This document shows, one piece after another, positions 50,362-58,196 of a stretch of DNA of 64,000 bases. Every line of letters begins with the position of its first letter. Position 1 is the first letter of the stretch. The notes beneath the pieces were generated by a model that worked only from the letters and a program-made list of their open reading frames with translations, did not search any database and was not told the DNA's origin. The translations under genes and the position numbers were made by a program. This stretch comes from Acidaminococcus sp050873445 (GTDB lineage Bacteria; Bacillota; Negativicutes; Acidaminococcales; Acidaminococcaceae), in NCBI RefSeq assembly GCF_050873445.1, contig NZ_JBNMIU010000001.1:1-64000 (forward strand). The letters are read 5' to 3'.

Positions 50362-51315
50362 TTGTTGAAAGTGCCAGTGCTGAAGATTGGTGAAAAAGTA
50401 GCAACAATGCCTATCGTCCAGGGCGGTATGGCTATACGCTTGTCCACGGCGCGTTTGGCAGCTTCGGTGGCCAATGAAGGCGGTGTGGGTCTGATCGCTG
50501 CTTCTGGTCTGCCCTTTGATCAGCTGCGGAAAGAAATCCGTCTTGCCCGGAAATTATCCAACGGCAAGGGAATGATCGGCATCAATGCCATGGTGGCCGC
50601 CCGGGAATTTAAAGGGCTGATTACGACTGCAGCCCAGGAGAAAGTCGATTTGATCGTGGCCGGGGCTGGCTTTTCCAGAGATATGTTTGCGGTGGGCAAG
50701 GAATATGGTGTACCCATTGTGCCCATTGTATCTTATGCCAAATTGGCAAAAATCGCGGAACGGCTCGGCGCTTCTGCCGTTGTGGTGGAAGGGACTGAAG
50801 CAGGGGGCCATTTGGGGACTCAGCGTTCCATTAAAGATATCCTGCCGGAAATCCTTTCGGTGGTCAAAATCCCTGTGATTGCAGCAGGGGGCGCTGTCGA
50901 CGGCAATGACGTGGCAGAGCTGCTGAAAATGGGGGCCAGTGGGGTCCAGATGGGCAGCCGGTTCGCTGCCAGTGAGGAATCCAACGGTGCTCCGATGTTA
51001 AAACAATTCTATCTGAAAATGACCGCAGACGATGTGGTGCAAATAGATAGCCCGGTAGGGTTCAAGGGCCGTGCCGTCCTGACGCCGTTCTCCAAAGCGG
51101 TGCTGGAAGGCCATCCGCTGAAACCCACCACCTGTGACAGCTGCCTGAAGCACTGCTCCCGCAGCTTCTGTATCATCCGGGCGTTGACCCGGGCCCAGCA
51201 GGGCGATCTGGAGACAGGTCTGGTGTTTACCGGCGCCAATATGTGGAAAATCAAAGAAATCCTTCCGGTTCATGAAATCTTCAGACGAATCAGGGAAGAT
51301 CTGGATAAAAATTAA
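50362..51315 (+). CDS. fabK: Enoyl-ACP reductase FabK-type flavoprotein
   Basis: A 317-residue FMN enzyme of the nitronate monooxygenase/FabK superfamily. Its place between acpP and fabF, with no fabI or fabL nearby, supports the enoyl-ACP reductase role. Visible: PIVQGGMAIRLSTARLAASV at the N-terminus, the FMN segments VVEGTEAGGHLGT near residue 145 and VIAAGGAVDGNDVAELL, and MGSRFAASEES. The C-terminal CDSCLKHCSRSFC is not part of the pneumococcal FabK as I remember it and may be a metal or redox site. The start is TTG (50362 or 50365) after GGGGGA. Confidence 0.78.
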   Translation: MLKVPVLKIGEKVATMPIVQGGMAIRLSTARLAASVANEGGVGLIAASGLPFDQLRKEIRLARKLSNGKGMIGINAMVAAREFKGLITTAAQEKVDLIVAGAGFSRDMFAVGKEYGVPIVPIVSYAKLAKIAERLGASAVVVEGTEAGGHLGTQRSIKDILPEILSVVKIPVIAAGGAVDGNDVAELLKMGASGVQMGSRFAASEESNGAPMLKQFYLKMTADDVVQIDSPVGFKGRAVLTPFSKAVLEGHPLKPTTCDSCLKHCSRSFCIIRALTRAQQGDLETGLVFTGANMWKIKEILPVHEIFRRIREDLDKN

Positions 51316-51330
51316 GACGAGGTGATCCTG

Positions 51331-52578
51331 TTGAAACGTAGAGTGGTTGTGACCGGCCTCAGTGCGATTACGCCCATTGGTATCGGCAAAGATGAATTTT
51401 GGAAAAGCCTGATGGCAGGGAAATCCGGCGTTGGCCTGATTACCCAATTTGATACGACGGATTTTAACTGCAAGATTGCCGGCGAAGTGAAAGGCTTCGA
51501 TTTCGCCAACTACGGCGACCGGAAAGAAGGCAAGCGGATGGACCGGGTGACCCAGTTCGCTGTGGCCTGCGGCAAGATGGCTGTGGCCGATGCTGAACTG
51601 GATCTGGCCAGGGAAGATGTGGATCGGATCGGTGTGTGTGTAGGCACCGGGATCGGCGGTATCCATACGTTCCTGGATGCAGCCACGAAACTGAACGCAA
51701 AGGGACCCGGCCGGATCAGTCCGTTCTTCATCCCCATGGAAATCCCCAACATGCCCGCTGCCCAGATCGCCATCGACCTGGGAGTGAAAGGACCCAATAC
51801 GGCCATTGTCACTGCCTGCTCCACAGGTTCTGACTGCATCGGGGAAGCCCTGCGGACCATCCAGTACGGGGATGCCGATGTGATGATCGCCGGCGGTACG
51901 GAAGCAGCCATTTCTCCCATTGCTGTAGCAGGATTCGACAACATGAAAGCCCTGAGCCGGAACAACGAAGCTCCGGAGAAGGCTTCCTGCCCCTTTGACA
52001 AGAAGCGCAGCGGTTTCGTCATGGGTGAAGGCTGCGGCCTGATCGTCGTGGAAGAACTGGAACATGCCAAAAAGCGCGGGGCCCATATCTATGCAGAACT
52101 GGTGGGCTACGGCCACAACAGTGATGCCTACCATATCACCGCTCCGGATCCGGAAGGAGATATGCAGGTGAAATGCATGCAGATGGCCATCAAGGATGCC
52201 GGTCTGACCCCCGATGACGTGGATTATGTGAATGCCCACGGCACCAGCACCCACCGCAACGACCTGAACGAAACCAACTGCTGCAAGCGGGTATTCGGCG
52301 ACCGGGCCAAACAGGTACCCATCAGCTCCATCAAATCCATGACGGGGCATCTGCTGGGCGGTGCCGGCGGCGTGGAAGCTGTTGCCACCATCCTGACCAT
52401 TAAGAACGGTATGATCCCTCCCACCATCAACTATGAAGACGTGGATGTGGAAGAGGGCATGAATCTGGACTATGTGCCCAATGTAGCCCGGAAAGCCGAC
52501 GTGAAGGTGGCTCTGTCCAACAACTTCGGTTTCGGCGGCCACAACGCCATCCTGTGCTTCAAGAAGTACGAAGACTAA
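51331..52578 (+). CDS. fabF: 3-oxoacyl-ACP synthase II FabF
   Basis: A 415-residue elongating ketoacyl synthase. Catalytic residues: Cys in IVTACSTGSDCIGEAL near residue 165, His in VNAHGTSTHRNDLNE near 305 and His in SSIKSMTGHLLGGAGG near 340, with the final NNFGFGGHNA loop. TTG 51331 is chosen: it yields MKRRVVVTGLSAITPIG, the standard FabF N-terminus, and GAGGTG lies five to seven bases upstream. A GTG at 51322 in the same frame overlaps that site. Confidence 0.94.
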   Translation: MKRRVVVTGLSAITPIGIGKDEFWKSLMAGKSGVGLITQFDTTDFNCKIAGEVKGFDFANYGDRKEGKRMDRVTQFAVACGKMAVADAELDLAREDVDRIGVCVGTGIGGIHTFLDAATKLNAKGPGRISPFFIPMEIPNMPAAQIAIDLGVKGPNTAIVTACSTGSDCIGEALRTIQYGDADVMIAGGTEAAISPIAVAGFDNMKALSRNNEAPEKASCPFDKKRSGFVMGEGCGLIVVEELEHAKKRGAHIYAELVGYGHNSDAYHITAPDPEGDMQVKCMQMAIKDAGLTPDDVDYVNAHGTSTHRNDLNETNCCKRVFGDRAKQVPISSIKSMTGHLLGGAGGVEAVATILTIKNGMIPPTINYEDVDVEEGMNLDYVPNVARKADVKVALSNNFGFGGHNAILCFKKYED

Positions 52579-52588
52579 GGGAACTGTG

Positions 52589-53290
52589 ATGGAGAAACAA
52601 CGGCAAAAGGAGCTGGAAGAGCTCTGTCACAGCCTGGATATGACCATGCAGGACCTGCACCTGCTGGATATGGCACTGACCCATACGTCCTATGCCTATG
52701 AATCCAAACGGAATCCCAAGCCCCAGCACAATCAGCGGCTGGAGTTCCTGGGGGATTCGGTGCTCAGTCTGGTGGTCAGCACCTATATCTACAAGCACTA
52801 TCCCAGGATGGATGAAGGCGAGCTTTCCAAGCTGCGGGCCTTCCTGGTCTGCGAAGAGACCCTGGCCCAGCTGGCTACGGAATACCATCTGGGAGAACAT
52901 CTGCTGCTGGGAAAGGGTGAGATCAACCTGGACGGGGAGGAGAACCCTTCCATCCTGGCTGACGCTTTTGAGAGCGTCCTGGGAGCCTACTACCTGGACC
53001 AGGGTTTTGCCAATGCCACCCGGCTGCTGGACCGGCTGCTGATCCGGCGGATCCCGGAACTGACGGCCGACGGCGTGGACCGGGATTATAAGACCCGGCT
53101 GCAGGAAATGGCCCAGAAAGACGGACCGGCAGATATCCAGTACGAACTGGTCTCTGCGGAAGGCCCCAGCCATAACCGGACCTTTGTGATGCGTGTGCTG
53201 CTGAATCAGCAGGAGCAGGGCAGAGGCCGGGGAAAGACAAAAAAAGAAGCGGAACAGCGTGCTGCCAGAGAGGCGCTGAAAAAGCAATAA
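52589..53290 (+). CDS. rnc: Ribonuclease III
   Basis: A 233-residue double-strand-specific endonuclease for rRNA and mRNA processing. The RNase III signature RLEFLGDSVLSLVVS is near residue 49, the second acidic site ILADAFESVLGAYYLDQG near 118, and a dsRNA-binding domain occupies about 160-233 (DYKTRLQEMAQKDG, KTKKEAEQRAAREAL). ATG 52589 follows AAGGGA; a GTG three bases earlier is less likely. Last gene of the fab operon, as in many Firmicutes. Confidence 0.95.
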   Translation: MEKQRQKELEELCHSLDMTMQDLHLLDMALTHTSYAYESKRNPKPQHNQRLEFLGDSVLSLVVSTYIYKHYPRMDEGELSKLRAFLVCEETLAQLATEYHLGEHLLLGKGEINLDGEENPSILADAFESVLGAYYLDQGFANATRLLDRLLIRRIPELTADGVDRDYKTRLQEMAQKDGPADIQYELVSAEGPSHNRTFVMRVLLNQQEQGRGRGKTKKEAEQRAAREALKKQ

Positions 53291-53293
53291 AAA

Positions 53294-53331
53294 GAAAGGG
53301 CTGTGAAATCATCTTCACAGCTCCTTTATTT
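53294..53331 (+). terminator. Terminator of the fab-rnc operon
   Basis: AAGGGCTGTGAA / TTCACAGCTCCTTT stem followed by ATTTT and the small repeat TTGCCAGCATCAGCTG. Confidence 0.8.
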
Positions 53332-53360
53332 TGCCAGCATCAGCTGTTTTCCATCGGCTA

Positions 53361-53413
53361 GTGACTGGTGACTAGTGACGGGAGTGTGAAAAGCATTTTT
53401 TCACACTCCCGTC
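53361..53413. terminator. Second terminator with GTGACTGGT repeat
   Basis: GTGACTGGTGACTAGTGACG (53361-53380) leads into a 16-bp perfect stem 53377-53392 / 53398-53413. It can serve as terminator for the minus-strand cyclase gene ending at 53439. Confidence 0.75.
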
Positions 53414-53438
53414 TTTCTTATATGCGTGCGGGCAGGAT

Positions 53439-55115
53439 TTACTGATCCTTATCCTGCTCAAGCGCTCTTTTTACTTCGTACATGGCTGCATCAGCCCGGC
53501 GGAAAACGTCTTTCCAGGTTTTATCCTCTCCTGGGCGATACTGGCTCCGGCCGGCAGAAAAGGACCGTTCCAGCCAGGGCTCTTTGAAATTCCGGGTCCG
53601 GTGACAAAGGTAGGGAGTCAATTGCCGCCAGATGGTATCCTGGTTGTCGAAATCATCATTCTGGATTACTACCAGGAACTCGTCGCCCCCAATCCGGTAC
53701 ACAGGGCTGTGCTTATAAAGGTCGCAGATGGTCTTGACCATGGCCTGGATGGCCAGATTGCCCTTTTCGTGTCCATAGGTGTCGTTGATCGTTTTCAGTT
53801 CGTTCATGTCCACCAGCACCAGGGAGAAGGGCGGGCAGCTGCCCAACTGGATCTGCTGGTCCAGCTGCAGCATCTTTTCTTCGAAAGCCGAGGTGTTCTT
53901 TACACCGGTAAGTTTGTCATAGTGGGCCTGCCTGCGCAATTCGTGGACCATGTCTTTCATCTGTCCCATGGTGGCGTTCATATTGTCCGCCAGCTGGCCG
54001 ATTTCGTCATCATACTGTTTGATCACCAGTGTATCGTAATTCCCCCGGCCCATGCGCCGGGCGGCCTGATTGATGTCTTTCAGAGGTGCCAGCACCCGCC
54101 GGGTCAGGTGGATGGCCAGGGCTGAGGTTCCCATCCCGAACAGCACGATCAAAAAGAGGGTACGGAAAACGGCCTGGCGCTGTGCCGCGTAGATTTCTTC
54201 ATCAGGGGCGCTGACTCCCAGCTTCATGCCGTTTTCCAATGTGGTGAAGGCAATCTTCTTTTTCTGCCCCTTGTAGATGACCGGAATGGTCCTGTCGCCG
54301 CTGTCGTAGTGATGCAGCTGGATCATATTGACCTGCAGGCCCAGGTCCTGGATGGTAGCATCGTCGTCCGTGAGGATGTTGACGTCGGGATGGGCATAGA
54401 CCCGCCCTGTCGGCGACAACAGGGCACCGTAGCCGGAATCATAGACGGAAACCTTCTGGACCATGGAAATCAGGGTGGACATGCTGATATTGATGCCTAC
54501 TACCCCGATGAACTGGTGACGGAGGTATACCGGTTTGACGTAGGAAACCATCCAGATGCCTGTACGGTTGGGCTTGTAGGGTGGAATCCACATGGCCTGC
54601 TGCTGTTCTTTGGGAGCAGTGTACCACTGGATGGGGATCGTCTGCCCTTTCTCGGCCTGTTCAACATTGGTGATGGTTTCCGGATGGAAATCTCCGGAGC
54701 TTTTTGATTTCAGATACCAGAAGCCCCTGGGTCCTCCCGTAAGGTTTTCATTATAATGAATGTAGAAGCCGTTGACTTCAGGAATGGTACTCACGGCAGT
54801 CACAAACCGCTTGTACAGACGCTGGTCTATGACCTGGCGCACCTGGGGATCCTGGATCTGGTCTGGACGGTCGTAGTGCTGGCGCATGATGCTGGCCATG
54901 AAATTGACCGCATCGGAGGCCTGGAGCAGAGGTTTGTTCAGACTGGCAGCGGTCTTCTGGGTTTCCAGGTTCAGCCCCATATTGGCCAATCGTGTGGAAT
55001 AGACATTGATGAAACGCAGGTTCAGGAGTCCCATGATCCCGGTAAGCAAAATGGTGGTTCCCAGGATCATGCCGATGAAATAGTTTTGCAGACTACTTCG
55101 AGGTCGAGGAAACAA
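53439..55115 (-). CDS. Membrane diguanylate cyclase (Cache-HAMP-GGDEF)
   Basis: A 558-residue sensor enzyme making c-di-GMP from two GTP. Order: a short cytoplasmic start, a membrane helix (YFIGMILGTTILLTGIMGLL), a periplasmic dCache-type sensor of about 270 residues (FYIHYNENL, FIGVVGINISMSTLI, YDSGYGALLSPTG), a second helix, HAMP (LAPLKDINQAARRMGRGNYD), and a GGDEF domain with an intact RIGGDEFLVV. The residues that should form the inhibitory RxxD I-site read YKHS, so product inhibition is probably lost. The start is TTG 55115, downstream of AAGGGAG; the longer open frame runs into the riboswitch leader. Confidence 0.88.
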   Translation of the reverse strand: MFPRPRSSLQNYFIGMILGTTILLTGIMGLLNLRFINVYSTRLANMGLNLETQKTAASLNKPLLQASDAVNFMASIMRQHYDRPDQIQDPQVRQVIDQRLYKRFVTAVSTIPEVNGFYIHYNENLTGGPRGFWYLKSKSSGDFHPETITNVEQAEKGQTIPIQWYTAPKEQQQAMWIPPYKPNRTGIWMVSYVKPVYLRHQFIGVVGINISMSTLISMVQKVSVYDSGYGALLSPTGRVYAHPDVNILTDDDATIQDLGLQVNMIQLHHYDSGDRTIPVIYKGQKKKIAFTTLENGMKLGVSAPDEEIYAAQRQAVFRTLFLIVLFGMGTSALAIHLTRRVLAPLKDINQAARRMGRGNYDTLVIKQYDDEIGQLADNMNATMGQMKDMVHELRRQAHYDKLTGVKNTSAFEEKMLQLDQQIQLGSCPPFSLVLVDMNELKTINDTYGHEKGNLAIQAMVKTICDLYKHSPVYRIGGDEFLVVIQNDDFDNQDTIWRQLTPYLCHRTRNFKEPWLERSFSAGRSQYRPGEDKTWKDVFRRADAAMYEVKRALEQDKDQ

Positions 55116-55138
55116 GGTACATTCTCCCTTCTTGAACA

Positions 55139-55165
55139 ATAAAAAAGACTGCCTGACGGCAGTCT
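55139..55165 (-). terminator. Intrinsic terminator in the cyclase leader
   Basis: On the minus strand: AGACTGCC-GTCA-GGCAGTCT followed by six T (stem at plus 55146-55153 and 55158-55165). It stands between the riboswitch and the cyclase start, so it is the expression platform rather than the end of another gene. Confidence 0.88.
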
Positions 55166-55245
55166 CTACAAGATCTTTCAAAGGAGCTGGCACACTGGCC
55201 TGGACAATTGTCCTACCTGTTCAAATCCATAAAAAATGACTCCTT

Positions 55246-55320
55246 GCCTTGCAGCTGGCTGCCATTTTACAGGCCCTCTTAGCTTTGCGTCACTGGATTT
55301 CTCCAGCTTTGCTCTTTGGT
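55246..55320 (-). promoter_or_regulatory. Cyclic di-GMP-I (GEMM) riboswitch
   Basis: On the minus strand the conserved GEMM-I blocks occur in order: GAGCAAAGCTGG, a GAAA-type loop, CCAGTGACGCAAAGC, AGAGGGCCTGT and GGCAGCCAGCTGC. GACGCAAAGC and GGCAGCC are the hallmarks of the c-di-GMP pocket and the receptor arm. A terminator follows about 80-90 bases later, before the diguanylate cyclase gene. The enzyme's product can therefore control its own transcript; on or off cannot be told by eye. Confidence 0.9.
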
Positions 55321-55327
55321 CTTTCTT

Positions 55328-55333
55328 ATTATA
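55328..55333 (-). promoter_or_regulatory. -10 box of the cyclase leader
   Basis: TATAAT on the minus strand; the transcript would begin near 55321, right at the aptamer. The -35 is not convincing. Confidence 0.55.
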
Positions 55334-55382
55334 TAGATTCATACAACTTAATTATAAACTGTAGGTCCGGATTTGTCCAGTA

Positions 55383-55429
55383 TTGTCAAGTACAATAAGA
55401 AGAATATATTATACTCTTTTGTCATGACA
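55383..55429 (+). promoter_or_regulatory. Probable promoter of the exopolysaccharide genes, with palindrome
   Basis: TTGTCA (55383-55388), then TATATT (55405-55410, spacer 16) or TATTAT (55407-55412, spacer 18), followed by TGTCATGACA (55420-55429), a perfect 10-bp palindrome at the likely start point. The remaining leader to 55575 (about 145 bases) is AT-rich; I see no riboswitch motif in it. Confidence 0.5.
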
Positions 55430-55575
55430 CATAGAATACTGTAAAAAGCGTTGTCCAGACAAGGCCTTTTGTAGTATCATTAAACTATAAGTATAGCAAT
55501 AATACAATTATGCCATAAAATAAAACAATTTGATTGAAGCGGATTTTGGGTCAATGAAATTTGGGAGTGAAGTCG

Positions 55576-56865
55576 ATGAAAAAGGGGAGTAGAAGCGGGA
55601 GCCTCCTGGCACTGCTGCTGATGGCTCTTCCGGGGATGGCTTTTGCCGCCGATGTTCCCGCACGGGTGGAGAATCAGCCGGTCCCTCCCGGCGTGGAAGA
55701 GAACCTGCAGAAACTGGTGGATCTCCATCTGGTGCAGCTGCCGGCCGGGTGTCCGTCGGTAACAGAAGGCCATTTTACCCGGGATGAACTGACGGATCTG
55801 ACCCTGCAGGCCATGAGCCGGCTGGGGATGGATGATCACGGGGATGTGGACGGAATCAGGAATACCCGGATCCCGGGAGCCCAGGAGACACTGGCTTTAC
55901 GAAAGGCGCTGTACAGGGACCTGCAGAACCGGGGGATGCTGGAAGACAAAACTGTGCTGACGGACCTGTCTCCTTCGCCCTATGCCCCGGATGGGAAGAT
56001 CAATGAAGACCGGAAATATAAGCTTTCAGCGGAACTGCGCTATAATTATGTGAAGCATAGCGGAGATCCCCACTGGGACTGGCGGGATAGCCGGCTGCGG
56101 GCACGGCTCTATCTGGAAGCCAGGATCAATGACGACTGGCATGCTTTCGGCATGGCGGAATTCAACCACCATTTCTTGGGCAGTCATAACAATGACAGCT
56201 GGATGGAAGACAAGCGGATCTACGTACGGGGCATGGTGAAGGGTGCTGCAGTCACTGCCGGTATGTATGGCCTGGAACTGGGCGAAGGGAATATCTTTGA
56301 TTCCACAGTGAAGGGCGCCACGGTGGACTGGGGCGATAAAGTTCGGTATGAAGCCACTGCCGGTCAGACCAAGGCCGGTGGTGACCTGGCCAGCGTGGGG
56401 GCCGTCAGGGAAACGGATACGGCCACTATGGGGGCCGCCATCCATTCCTTTGGCAGTGACGACTGGGGGCACGAAAAGAATACCATCTGGGATGCTTTCT
56501 ACAACCGGAAGCTCAGTCCCCAGGTGGGAACCGGCCTGATGTTCCTGGGGTCTGACAAGGCCCAGGGGGACGGCAAACGGAGCGGATTTGTGGCCCGGGC
56601 CCAGCTGGGGAACCTGGAGAGCTGGAAGCCCGGCAGCCAGGCCTTTGCTCTGCGGTATTACTACCAGCCGGCTTCTACCTATGTGGCGCATACCATGTCC
56701 GGAGTGGCTGATTATATGACCGGATTCAGGGGATGGGGAACCCAGTATCAGTATACCCTCATGCCCAATGTGGTCATGAACCTGGAATACTACAACCTGC
56801 GGGAACTGTCTTCCGGCAAACCGGGACGGACCCTGTGGGGCGATGTAACCTATTATTTTGGCTAA
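55576..56865 (+). CDS. Outer-membrane beta-barrel protein of the exopolysaccharide locus
   Basis: A 429-residue exported protein. Signal peptide KKGSRSGSLLALLLMALPG ending AFA; then about 115 residues, helical and without Cys (VEENLQKLVDLHLVQLP), perhaps a periplasmic part. From KYKLSAELRYNYVKHSG to the end there are many alternating amphipathic strands (DWHAFGMAEFNHHFLG, YVRGMVKGAAVTAGMYGLEL, AFALRYYYQPASTYVA), finishing WGDVTYYFG, as in porins. In this context it may be the export pore, comparable in role to AlgE or PgaA, though no sequence link is visible. The stop overlaps a possible early start of the next gene. Confidence 0.7.
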   Translation: MKKGSRSGSLLALLLMALPGMAFAADVPARVENQPVPPGVEENLQKLVDLHLVQLPAGCPSVTEGHFTRDELTDLTLQAMSRLGMDDHGDVDGIRNTRIPGAQETLALRKALYRDLQNRGMLEDKTVLTDLSPSPYAPDGKINEDRKYKLSAELRYNYVKHSGDPHWDWRDSRLRARLYLEARINDDWHAFGMAEFNHHFLGSHNNDSWMEDKRIYVRGMVKGAAVTAGMYGLELGEGNIFDSTVKGATVDWGDKVRYEATAGQTKAGGDLASVGAVRETDTATMGAAIHSFGSDDWGHEKNTIWDAFYNRKLSPQVGTGLMFLGSDKAQGDGKRSGFVARAQLGNLESWKPGSQAFALRYYYQPASTYVAHTMSGVADYMTGFRGWGTQYQYTLMPNVVMNLEYYNLRELSSGKPGRTLWGDVTYYFG

Positions 56866-56881
56866 AAAAGCGGTGATGTTC

Positions 56882-58195
56882 ATGGAAAGGAACAGCGAGA
56901 GAATCGGAGAAACAACCATTGCTGTGGTAGGCCTGGGGTATGTGGGCCTGCCTCTGGCTCTGGCTTTTGCAAAAAAGTACCCCACCCTGGGGTATGATGT
57001 GAACGAGGCGAAACTGGCTTTGTACCGGCAGGGGGTGGATCCCACCCAGGAAGCCGGGGATGACGCAGTGGCCCATACCACCCTGGAATTTACCGGGGAT
57101 CCGGTCCGGCTGGAAGAGGCGTCTTTCATCATCGTGGCAGTGCCCACTCCGGTGAGTGACGACCGTCTGCCGGACCTGACGCCGGTACGGTCAGCCAGCC
57201 GGACTGTGGGGCAGCACCTGCGGCCGGGGACCATTGTGTGTTACGAAAGCACTGTGTACCCGGGGGCGACGGAGGAAGTCTGCGGCTCCATCCTGGAACA
57301 GGAAAGCGGGCTGAAAGCGGGAAGGGATTTCCATCTGGCCTATTCGCCGGAGCGGATCAATCCGGGAGACAAGGAACACCGGCTGCAGAATATCCGGAAG
57401 ATCGTTTCCGGGGATACTCCGGAAGTCCGGGATCAGGCAGCGGCTCTGTACGGTTCCATCCTGGAGGCACCGGTGTACCCGGCTTCCTGCATTAAGGTGG
57501 CCGAAGCAGCCAAGCTCATCGAGAATACACAGCGGGATGTGAATATCGCCTTCATGAATGATGTATCCATGGCCTGTCACGCCATGGGCATCGATACCCA
57601 GGAAGTAATCGACGCCATGGATACCAAGTGGAACGCCCTCCATTTCCGGCCGGGACTGGTGGGTGGCCACTGCATCGGCGTGGATCCCTATTATTATCTG
57701 TACGAAGCCGAGCGGAAGGGGCACCTTTCTACCATGACCGCTGTCAGCCGGCGCATCAACAGCCATATGTCTGATTATGTGGTGGCCCAGACCCTGCGGG
57801 AGATGATCCGGGGGGATCTGCGGATGCGGCAGGCCCCGGTGGTGCTGCTGGGCATTACGTTCAAGGAGGACTGCCCGGATACCCGGAATTCCCGGTCCAT
57901 GGATATCTACCATCAGCTGAAGGAACTGGGATTTACGGTGCAGGTGGTGGATCCCCAGGCGGACATGCGGACCTTGCCGGAAGAGATCCGGAAAGACATG
58001 ATTCCCCTGGAACAGGTCCGGAACGCACAGGTGCTGCTGTTTGCGGTGCGGCACAGAGAATTCCGGGCGCTGAAACTGGCGGATCTGGATGCCATGTATG
58101 ATCCGGATACACCGTCGAAGATCCTCATCGACGTAAAGGGCATGTACCACCGGGACGTGCTGGAACAGGCAGGGTATCAGTACTGGAGGCTGTGA
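56882..58195 (+). CDS. UDP-sugar 6-dehydrogenase (WbpO/TviB type)
   Basis: A 437-residue nucleotide-sugar dehydrogenase oxidising C6 of a UDP-hexose or UDP-N-acetylhexosamine to the uronic acid with two NAD. Seen: the NAD motif AVVGLGYVGLPLALAFAKKY near residue 13, VPTPVSD, YESTVYPGATEEV, the substrate helix AKLIENTQRDVNIAFMNDVS, and catalytic Cys in VGGHCIGVDPYYYLY. The GGHCIGVDPYY form is that of the WbpO/TviB branch (UDP-GalNAc/GlcNAc) rather than HasB-type UDP-glucose enzymes. ATG 56882 is preferred; GGTG is upstream. It supplies an acidic sugar for the polymer. Confidence 0.88.
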   Translation: MERNSERIGETTIAVVGLGYVGLPLALAFAKKYPTLGYDVNEAKLALYRQGVDPTQEAGDDAVAHTTLEFTGDPVRLEEASFIIVAVPTPVSDDRLPDLTPVRSASRTVGQHLRPGTIVCYESTVYPGATEEVCGSILEQESGLKAGRDFHLAYSPERINPGDKEHRLQNIRKIVSGDTPEVRDQAAALYGSILEAPVYPASCIKVAEAAKLIENTQRDVNIAFMNDVSMACHAMGIDTQEVIDAMDTKWNALHFRPGLVGGHCIGVDPYYYLYEAERKGHLSTMTAVSRRINSHMSDYVVAQTLREMIRGDLRMRQAPVVLLGITFKEDCPDTRNSRSMDIYHQLKELGFTVQVVDPQADMRTLPEEIRKDMIPLEQVRNAQVLLFAVRHREFRALKLADLDAMYDPDTPSKILIDVKGMYHRDVLEQAGYQYWRL

Positions 58196-58196
58196 T

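Noticed and set aside
55116..55193. A longer N-terminus for the diguanylate cyclase from GTG 55193
   Set aside because: That stretch encodes the terminator stem of the riboswitch leader, and the ribosome site AAGGGAG stands before TTG 55115.
55430..55575. A second riboswitch before the outer-membrane protein gene
   Set aside because: The AT-rich leader lacks the GACGCAAAGC/GGCAGCC blocks and any terminator stem; only short palindromes are seen.
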